A stretch of DNA of 64,000 nt from Hyphomicrobiales bacterium (lineage in GTDB: Bacteria > Pseudomonadota > Alphaproteobacteria > Rhizobiales > Beijerinckiaceae). The notes under the pieces were generated by a model, which was not told the DNA's origin, did not search any database, and saw nothing but the letters and a program-made list of their open reading frames with translations. The stretch covers positions 2,229,001-2,293,000 of the forward strand of contig CAKNFJ010000001.1 in assembly GCA_930633495.1 (NCBI GenBank), written 5' to 3'. The translations under genes were made by a program, and so were the position numbers. Below are positions 58,015 through 64,000 of the stretch, piece by piece; the first letter of the stretch is position 1; every line of letters starts with the position of its first letter.

Positions 58015-58953
58015 TCAGGCCGTGATCCCGTCGATCTCGGCGAGGTCTTCCGCGCTCAGCGCCCAGTCGGCCGCCTTGACGTTGGCCGCGACCTGCTCCG
58101 GCCGGGTCGCGCCGGCGATGACGCTGGAGACGACGGGCTGCGCCGCCAACCAGGAGAAGGCGAGCTCGACCAGGCTGTGGCCGCGTGCCTCGGCGAAGGC
58201 GGTCAGCCCCTCGATGCGGCGCCAATTATCCTCGCTGAAGATCTCATCGGCCCGCTGCGGCAGCTTGGTCAGGCGCGCGCCCTCCGGCATCGCCGCGCCG
58301 CGCTTGTACTTGCCGGTGAGCGCACCGTTGGCGAGAGGGAAATAGGGCAGCAGGCCCATGCCGTAATGGGCGATGGCCGGGATCAGATCCTTCTCGGCGC
58401 CGCGCTTGAGCAGGCTGTATTCGTCCTGTGCCGAGGCGAAGCCGGGAATGCCGAGGTCGCGCGCCGTCCATTGCGCATCGGCAACCTGCCAGGCGACGAC
58501 ATTGGAGCAGCCGACATAACGGACCTTGCCCTGCCGGACGAGATCGTCCAGCGCGCGCAGCGTCTCCTCGATCGGCGTCAGCGGATCCGGCCGGTGAAGC
58601 TGGTAGAGGTCGATCCAGTCGGTCTTCAGGCGACGCAGCGAATCCTCGACCGCATTCATGATGTAATGGCGAGAGCCGCCCTTCTTCACGCCCTCGGCGT
58701 CCATCTCCATGCCGAACTTGCTGGCCAGCACGATCTGCTTGCGCCTGGCGCCCAGAACCTCGCCGAGCGCCGCCTCGGAGCCGCCGCGCTCGCCATAGAT
58801 ATCGGCGGTGTCGAACAGGGTGATGCCGTGCTCGATCGCGGCATCGACCACCTTGCGGGTCGCGTCGAGATCGATGCGGCCGCCGAAATTGTTGCAGCCG
58901 AGCCCGACGAGCGAGACGCGCAGGCCAGAGCGGCCGAGGTTGCGGAATTGCAT
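58015..58953 (-). CDS. Aldo/keto reductase
   Basis: 312 residues from MQFRNLGRSGLRVSLVGLG, with AGGAGG upstream of the ATG at 58953. TIM-barrel aldo/keto reductase with catalytic tetrad Asp (FDTADIYG), Tyr in the same segment, Lys (VLASKFG) and His (LYQLHRPD). The C-terminal SSVIAGATRPEQVAANVKA is the NADPH-binding region. Similar to YghZ/L-glyceraldehyde-3-phosphate reductase-type enzymes; the true substrate is not deducible. Convergent with the nitroreductase gene (9 bases apart). Confidence 0.92.
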   Translation of the reverse strand: MQFRNLGRSGLRVSLVGLGCNNFGGRIDLDATRKVVDAAIEHGITLFDTADIYGERGGSEAALGEVLGARRKQIVLASKFGMEMDAEGVKKGGSRHYIMNAVEDSLRRLKTDWIDLYQLHRPDPLTPIEETLRALDDLVRQGKVRYVGCSNVVAWQVADAQWTARDLGIPGFASAQDEYSLLKRGAEKDLIPAIAHYGMGLLPYFPLANGALTGKYKRGAAMPEGARLTKLPQRADEIFSEDNWRRIEGLTAFAEARGHSLVELAFSWLAAQPVVSSVIAGATRPEQVAANVKAADWALSAEDLAEIDGITA

Positions 58954-59168
58954 GGCAGTGATCCTCCTCCAGGAGCCGCACACAGGATCAGAGCGGGGGC
59001 GGACCGACAAGCACGGCAGCCGTCATCCACGCACTGCGCGGCGCGCAAGGCGGCGCCTCCGGTTCCGGCACGCCGCCGACCTCCCCAGGGCATTTGACCC
59101 AGCGCAAGGCGCGCGCAGAATGATCCGGCAAACCTGTCCCGGAGATCGTGAAACAACCGGAGATTCCG

Positions 59169-60008
59169 ATGACCCCGTCGATCAAGAGCGTCTTCACCGC
59201 CTATACAGAGGAAGGTCAGGGCGAGCGCGACAGCGCCCTGGGTTATGCCCTTTCGCTCGCCGAACAGGCCGGCGCGCATCTGACGATCCAGGCCGCGGCG
59301 ATGCGTTACGCCGTTCCGGCCTCCTTCGTCGGAGATTTCGGCACCGCCTTCGTCAACGCCGAGAACCGCCGGATCAGCGCGCTGGCCGAACGCTTCGCCG
59401 CGCACGCCAAGACCAGCGTAGACCTCGCGGGCGTCAGCAGCACGATCGAGACGCCGCAGCTCGTCTATGCCGAGCTCGCCGGCCGGCTCGTCAGCGAAGC
59501 CCGGGTCCACGACCTCAGCGTGCTCGACGTCGAGAAGGACGCGGCGGAGCGGGACCGGGGCCTGATCGAAGCCGCCCTGTTCGACAGCGGCCGCCCGGTG
59601 ATCATCGTGCCGCCGGGCGCGGAGACCTTCTCGGCCGGCCGCATCCTGATCGCCTGGGACGGCAGTGCCGGCGCCGCCCGCGCGGTTGCGGAGACCCGGC
59701 CGTTCCTGAAGGGGGCCGAGGTCGAGATTCTCTCGGTCACCGGCGAGAAGGACCTGTCGCGGCTCGTGGCCGGAGCGGAGCTTGCGCCGCATCTGGCACG
59801 CCACGGCGCCTCCGTCACCGTCCGCAACCTCGCCCTGTCGGGCGGGAACGACGTAGCCGAGACCATCCGGCAAGCCGCGACCGATTTCCGTGCCGACCTG
59901 ATCGTCTGCGGCGCCTACAAACACTCGCGCCTACGCGAATGGCTGCTCGGCGGCGTCACGCAGTCGCTGCTGGCATCGACCCCGGTGCCGCTGCTGATGA
60001 GCCGCTGA
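59169..60008 (+). CDS. Universal stress protein, two UspA domains
   Basis: 279 residues in two tandem Usp folds. The second (from about 155) has the ATP-binding-like elements ILIAWDGSAGAARAV and a final DLIVCGAYKHSRLREWLLGGVTQSLL (consensus GxxGxS partly kept). The first is more divergent. ATG at 59169 with CGGAGA upstream; a GTG at 59148 is possible. Despite the name no EcfG-type promoter was found upstream, unlike the genes at 43-53 kb. Confidence 0.88.
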   Translation: MTPSIKSVFTAYTEEGQGERDSALGYALSLAEQAGAHLTIQAAAMRYAVPASFVGDFGTAFVNAENRRISALAERFAAHAKTSVDLAGVSSTIETPQLVYAELAGRLVSEARVHDLSVLDVEKDAAERDRGLIEAALFDSGRPVIIVPPGAETFSAGRILIAWDGSAGAARAVAETRPFLKGAEVEILSVTGEKDLSRLVAGAELAPHLARHGASVTVRNLALSGGNDVAETIRQAATDFRADLIVCGAYKHSRLREWLLGGVTQSLLASTPVPLLMSR

Positions 60009-60021
60009 GCCGCGCCACAAC

Positions 60022-60050
60022 GAAAAAGGGCCGCCAGATCTGGCGGCCCT
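60022..60050 (-). terminator. Terminator between usp and typA
   Basis: Perfect 22-base palindrome GGGCCGCCAGATCTGGCGGCCC minus its ends (stem of 11 bp) followed on the minus strand by TTTTTCG. It serves typA and may also stop transcription from the opposite side. Confidence 0.88.
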
Positions 60051-60055
60051 GTTCC

Positions 60056-61879
60056 TCAGGCCACTTCGGCCTTCTGCTTCTGGGCGCGCTTGCGATCGTT
60101 CGGATCGAGGATGCCCTTGCGCAGGCGGATCGACTTCGGCGTGACCTCGACGAGCTCGTCGTCGTCGATCCAGGCCAGCGAACGCTCCAGCGTCATGCGG
60201 ATCGGCGGGGTCAAGCGCACCGCCTCGTCCTTCGAGGTCGTGCGGATGTTGGTGAGCTTCTTGCCCTTGAGCACGTTCACCTCGAGATCGTTCTCGCGGG
60301 TGTGCTCGCCGACGATCATGCCCTGATAGACCTTCCAACCCGGCTCGATCATCATCGGGCCGCGATCCTCGAGGTTCCAGAGCGCGTAGGCGACGGCCTC
60401 GCCGGTCTCCATCGCGATCAGCACGCCGTTACGGCGGCCGGCGATCTCGCCCTTGTAGGGCATGTACTCGTGGAAGACGCGGTTCATGATCGCGGTGCCG
60501 CGCGTGTCGGTCAGGAGCTCGCCCTGATAGCCGATCAAGCCGCGGGTCGGAGCGTGGAAGACGAGGCGCAGGCGATTGCCGCCGGACGGGCGCATTTCCA
60601 GCATGTCGGCCTTGCGCTCCGACATCTTCTGCACGACGACGCCGGAATGCTCCTCGTCGACGTCGATCAGCACTTCCTCGATCGGCTCCAGAAGCTGGCC
60701 GTTCGCGTCGCGCTGCAGGACGACGCGCGGACGCGAGACGCCGAGCTCGAAGCCCTCGCGGCGCATCGTCTCGATCAGGATCGCGAGCTGGAGTTCGCCG
60801 CGGCCCGACACGACGAAGCTATCCTTGTCCGAGGATTCCTCGACCTTGAGCGCGACATTGCCCTCGGCCTCCTTGAACAGGCGGTCGCGGATCATGCGGC
60901 TGGTGACCTTATCACCCTCGGTGCCGGCGAGCGGGGAATCGTTGACGGTGAAGGTCATCGAGACGGTCGGCGGATCGATCGGCTGGGCCTTGATCGCCTC
61001 GGTGACGGAAGGATCGCAGAAGGTGTCGGCGACGGTGCCCTTCACCAGGCCGGCGATCGAGACGATGTCGCCCGCAACGGCTTCCTCGATCGGCTGGCGC
61101 TCGATGCCGCGAAAGGCGAGGATCTTCGAGATGCGCCCGGTCTCGACGGTCGAGCCGTCGCCCGAGAGCACCTTGATCGTCTGGTTCGGCTTGGCGGTGC
61201 CGGAGGTGACGCGGCCGGTGATGATGCGACCGAGATAGGGGTTGGCCTCCAGCAGCGTGCCGATCATGCGGAACGGCCCGTCCTCGACCGCCGGAGCCGG
61301 GACGTGCTTGAGGATGAGGTCGTACATCGGCGCGAGGCCCTGATCCTGCGGGCCTTCCGGCGAGTCGGCCATCCAGCCCTGCTTGCCCGAGCCGTAGAGG
61401 ATCGGGAAGTCGAGCTGCTCGTCGGTGGCGTCGAGCGCGGCGAAGAGGTCGAAGACCTCGTTGATGACTTCCTGGGTGCGGGCGTCCGGCTTGTCGACCT
61501 TGTTGATCGCGACGATCGGACGAAGGCCGAGCTTCAGCGCCTTCGAGACCACGAACTTGGTCTGCGGCATCGGGCCCTCGGCGGCGTCGACCAGCACGAT
61601 CGCCGAGTCGACCATGTTCAGGATGCGCTCGACCTCGCCGCCGAAATCGGCGTGGCCGGGGGTGTCGACGATGTTGATGCGCGTGTCCTTCCAGACGACC
61701 GAGGTCGCCTTGGCCAGGATGGTGATGCCGCGCTCCTTCTCGAGGTCGTTCGAATCCATCACGCGCTCGGCGACGCGCTGGTTCTCGCGGAATGCGCCGG
61801 ACTGCTGCAAGAGCTTGTCGACAAGGGTGGTCTTGCCATGGTCGACGTGCGCGATGATGGCGATGTTGCGCATGGACAT
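60056..61879 (-). CDS. typA: Ribosome-associated GTPase TypA/BipA
   Basis: 607 residues from MSMRNIAIIAHVDHGKTTLVDKLL, exactly the family length. G1 AHVDHGKT, G3 DTPGHADFGG, G4 NKVDKPDA; then an EF-Tu-like beta barrel, EF-G-like domains III and V, and the TypA-specific C-terminal region (EYMPYKGEIAGRRNG, then ELVEVTPKSIRLRKGIL). Acts in ribosome assembly and stress or cold adaptation. The frame is open for 87 codons upstream without family similarity. Confidence 0.97.
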   Translation of the reverse strand: MSMRNIAIIAHVDHGKTTLVDKLLQQSGAFRENQRVAERVMDSNDLEKERGITILAKATSVVWKDTRINIVDTPGHADFGGEVERILNMVDSAIVLVDAAEGPMPQTKFVVSKALKLGLRPIVAINKVDKPDARTQEVINEVFDLFAALDATDEQLDFPILYGSGKQGWMADSPEGPQDQGLAPMYDLILKHVPAPAVEDGPFRMIGTLLEANPYLGRIITGRVTSGTAKPNQTIKVLSGDGSTVETGRISKILAFRGIERQPIEEAVAGDIVSIAGLVKGTVADTFCDPSVTEAIKAQPIDPPTVSMTFTVNDSPLAGTEGDKVTSRMIRDRLFKEAEGNVALKVEESSDKDSFVVSGRGELQLAILIETMRREGFELGVSRPRVVLQRDANGQLLEPIEEVLIDVDEEHSGVVVQKMSERKADMLEMRPSGGNRLRLVFHAPTRGLIGYQGELLTDTRGTAIMNRVFHEYMPYKGEIAGRRNGVLIAMETGEAVAYALWNLEDRGPMMIEPGWKVYQGMIVGEHTRENDLEVNVLKGKKLTNIRTTSKDEAVRLTPPIRMTLERSLAWIDDDELVEVTPKSIRLRKGILDPNDRKRAQKQKAEVA

Positions 61880-62033
61880 GCGGGTCTGGGCCTTGCTTTC
61901 AAGGCCACGAGCCGGTCTGGAGCGATGCCCCGCCGGCGTAGCCTGTTTCACATGAATCTGGAATTCGTTGCGCTGCACATAAACGCTCCGGGGCGTTTGG
62001 GCAACCGCCGAGACTGCCGAAAGGTGAACCTTG

Positions 62034-63332
62034 TCAGGTCTCCGCCAGCGCCCGCTGCCGCTCGGCCACGGCACGGCCGACCTGATCGATGGCGAGCCGG
62101 TAGGCGGCGAGCGCGGCGGTGTCGAGGTCGCCCTTGGCATAGTCGGCGAGCACGCGCGTCAGGATCTGGTCGGCCTCGCGGCCCAGCCGCATCAGTTCGG
62201 CCTCCTCCTCGCAGGAGCGGATGACGTTGAGCAGTTCCAGCAATTCGTCGAGGCCGGACATGGCGCGCCGGCGCCGGTTGGCGCTCTCGCGGCCGAGCAG
62301 CGCGGCGCCACCCGTGCCGAGTGCCGAGAGCGCCATCGCGCCGATATAGAACCAGTCGCCATAGCGGTCGAAGAAGCTCTCCTGCTCGCCGTCGATATAG
62401 GCGGCCGCGCCCGAATGGACCGGCAGGGGCGCGTCCTTGTCGGTCGAGGGCGTCTCCAGCGCCTGAACCGCCGGCACTTCGGCCGCAAGGGTCAGCCGCA
62501 GGCCGAGGATGTCCTTGGTCAGCTCTCCGACCAGATTGTCGTCGAGGCTCTGGGCGGCGACGAGGCGCGAGGTGATCGAGATGGTCTGCAGGCTTTCGGC
62601 CGGGCGGGGCGGATCGCCGCCGAGGGCCCCGCGCACGATCTCGCCGGTTTCGATGGCGCGGTAATGCGCCGCCAGCGCATCGGCCTCGCGCACCGGGATC
62701 AGCACCGGGTCCTCGCCCCAGGCCGTCCTCAGGCGGCGCAACCCTTCATTGTTCGTGTGGGAGCCCACGGCATTGATCGAGAAGAACACCTCGATGCGCT
62801 GCTCCCTCACCGCCGGGATCACCTCGTCGGGCGAGAGGCTGACGATCTCGACCTCCTCGGGGCGGACTTCGTACTGCGCCAGGACGCGCTTCAGAAGCGT
62901 GAGATTCCCGGCCGGATAGCGGATCACGCCGACCTTGCGGCCGCGCAGATCGGCTATACGCCCGATGGCGCTTTCCCTCGCCGTGATGAAGAACGGAAAG
63001 GTCCGCCGCGTGATCAGCACCGTATCGGCGGTCGAGGGCATCGCGATGTCGGCCCGCACCATGGCAAGATCGGCCTGCCCGGCATCGATCTTCTTCGCGC
63101 TGTCCTCGGAACCTTCGGTGAGGACGAGGCGCAGGCGGATCGAGGCCTTGTCGCGGTTGAGGCCCTGCACGAAGGCGGCAGCCATGCGGGCATCTTCCGA
63201 GCCGAGCGGCCCGACGGCCAAACGCAGCGTGCGCGGCTGGCTGACGTAATAGAACACTGCGGCGACGAGGCCGGACACGGCGAGCAGAATCGCCAGACGA
63301 GCCAAACCACGCCTACCGATGCCGAGCCGCAC
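62034..63332 (-). CDS. TAXI family TRAP-type solute-binding protein
   Basis: 432 residues. An N-terminal hydrophobic signal/anchor (LARLAILLAVSGLVAAVFYYV) leads to a periplasmic binding domain with the TAXI pattern (LRLAVGPLGSEDARMAAAFVQGL, IADLRGRKVGVIRYPAGN). A second membrane helix near 330 (WFYIGAMALSALGTGGAALL) is followed by a cytosolic helical tail, so the protein is membrane-tethered rather than free. No TRAP permease gene is adjacent. GTG at 63332 with AGGGGG upstream is preferred over the TTG at 63335. Confidence 0.82.
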   Translation of the reverse strand: MRLGIGRRGLARLAILLAVSGLVAAVFYYVSQPRTLRLAVGPLGSEDARMAAAFVQGLNRDKASIRLRLVLTEGSEDSAKKIDAGQADLAMVRADIAMPSTADTVLITRRTFPFFITARESAIGRIADLRGRKVGVIRYPAGNLTLLKRVLAQYEVRPEEVEIVSLSPDEVIPAVREQRIEVFFSINAVGSHTNNEGLRRLRTAWGEDPVLIPVREADALAAHYRAIETGEIVRGALGGDPPRPAESLQTISITSRLVAAQSLDDNLVGELTKDILGLRLTLAAEVPAVQALETPSTDKDAPLPVHSGAAAYIDGEQESFFDRYGDWFYIGAMALSALGTGGAALLGRESANRRRRAMSGLDELLELLNVIRSCEEEAELMRLGREADQILTRVLADYAKGDLDTAALAAYRLAIDQVGRAVAERQRALAET

Positions 63333-63434
63333 CAATCCGTCCCCCTTGCCTCGCCCTGTTCAACATGGCTTCCCTCGCCATCATGTCGCAAGTACGACAT
63401 GCACCGGCGAGCGGTCCGTGCTAAACGCCAGGCC

Positions 63435-64000
63435 ATGTCGACCGGTTCGCCCTTCCTGATCAAGATCTGCGGCCTCTCCACGCCGGAGACGCTGCGCGTG
63501 GCGCTCGACGGCGGCGCGGACATGATCGGGCTCAACTTTCATCCGAGAAGCCCGCGCTACGTCACGCTGGAGCGCGCAAGGGAACTGGCGGCGATCGCGC
63601 GCGGCAGGACTGCGATCGTCGCGCTCGTCGTCGACTGGACCGAAGGGCAGGCGGCGGAACTCGCCGAGGCGCTCAAGCCCGACTGGTTCCAGTTCCACGG
63701 TCGCGAGACGCCCGAACAGACCGCCGCGCTACGCCGGGCCGTCGGCCGGCCGGTGATGAAGGCGCTCGGCATCGCCGAGGCCGACGACCTGAAAACGGTC
63801 GCGAGCTATCGCGACGCAGCCGATCTCATCCTGCTCGACGCCAAACCGCCGAAGGACGCGGCCTTCCCCGGCGGTCACGGAAAGCCCTTCGACTGGAGCC
63901 TGCTCGCCGGCCTCGACCCTGCTCTGCGCTTCATGCTATCGGGCGGGCTCGATCCGGCGAATGTCGCGGAGGCGATCGGCATCGCGCGGCCGGCGGGCGT
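63435..64000 (+). CDS. trpF: Phosphoribosylanthranilate isomerase (3' end outside window)
   Basis: 188 codons are visible from MSTGSPFLIKICGLSTPE. TrpF catalyses the third step of tryptophan synthesis. Catalytic Cys is in KICGL and the general acid Asp in VVDWTEGQ or the LLDAKPP strand. FQFHGRETPEQ and the phosphate loop MLSGGLDPANVAEAI are typical. The window ends before the last ~20 residues. In Hyphomicrobiales trpB and trpA usually follow. Confidence 0.95.
   Translation, partial: MSTGSPFLIKICGLSTPETLRVALDGGADMIGLNFHPRSPRYVTLERARELAAIARGRTAIVALVVDWTEGQAAELAEALKPDWFQFHGRETPEQTAALRRAVGRPVMKALGIAEADDLKTVASYRDAADLILLDAKPPKDAAFPGGHGKPFDWSLLAGLDPALRFMLSGGLDPANVAEAIGIARPAG

Noticed and set aside
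59100..59169. EcfG promoter for the universal stress protein gene
   Set aside because: No GGAAC-N16/17-CGTT in the upstream gap despite the stress-related name.

Overview
The window looks like an origin-proximal stretch of a G+C-rich alphaproteobacterial chromosome of the order Hyphomicrobiales. The support is the block mutM / ubiE-ubiB / enoyl-CoA hydratase / rpsT / dnaA-dnaN-recF-(recQ)-gyrB together with a complete PhyR-NepR-EcfG general stress response (GSR) locus, a system confined to Alphaproteobacteria. A Bosea-like genus is my impression only. No tRNA, rRNA or CRISPR array was recognised.

1-11.5 kb: a ketopantoate-reductase-like gene (cut by the window start) and an SDR dehydrogenase; an arsR-SRPBCC-DUF1579-VOC operon behind a 30-bp palindromic operator; AMP nucleosidase; the ubiE-ubiB operon divergent from mutM; enoyl-CoA hydratase; a threonine/serine dehydratase; rpsT with a clear terminator. 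Palindromic intergenic repeats separate several of these units. 11.5-21.7 kb: dnaA with a 700-bp leader, dnaN, recF, recQ, a diguanylate cyclase and gyrB.

21.7-35.15 kb: a mobile region. A Tn5053/Tn7-type transposon remnant (tniA-tniB-tniQ-tniQ, all on the minus strand) starts 13 nt after the gyrB stop with a TGT end and three AGNNNGACTC repeats about 21-22 bp apart. It has two TniQ proteins. The larger (about 978 aa) carries at least four tandem ~100-120-residue putative DNA-binding modules after its zinc-binding TniQ domain. tniA is broken: one IS21-family copy (29036-31531) sits inside it with a 7-bp target duplication, and a second, inverted, nearly identical copy (32655-35151) marks where its 5' part and the far transposon end have been lost. 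Two orphan antitoxin-like genes lie next to the gyrB-side end.

35-43 kb: an outer-membrane SphA/MetA-type protein, a YbaK-type deacylase, an ABC-F ATPase, glutaminase, a membrane diguanylate cyclase and a PmtA-like methyltransferase. 43-53.3 kb is a GSR island. nepR-ecfG-(degenerate histidine kinase) lies divergent from phyR. I found nine exact EcfG-type promoters (GGAAC-N16/17-CGTT) and one near match between 43.17 and 53.33 kb. They precede a Crp/Fnr regulator, nepR-ecfG, four small exported, membrane or unknown proteins, a response regulator, a DUF883/holin-like operon and an AI-2E-type transporter. This suggests EcfG directly controls most of the island.

53.3-64 kb: an A+T-rich DUF3800 gene sits exactly between polA (TGATG overlap) and the transporter's EcfG promoter, a likely recent arrival. 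Then come polA, a nitroreductase, an aldo/keto reductase, a universal stress protein, typA/bipA, a TAXI-type solute-binding protein and the start of trpF.
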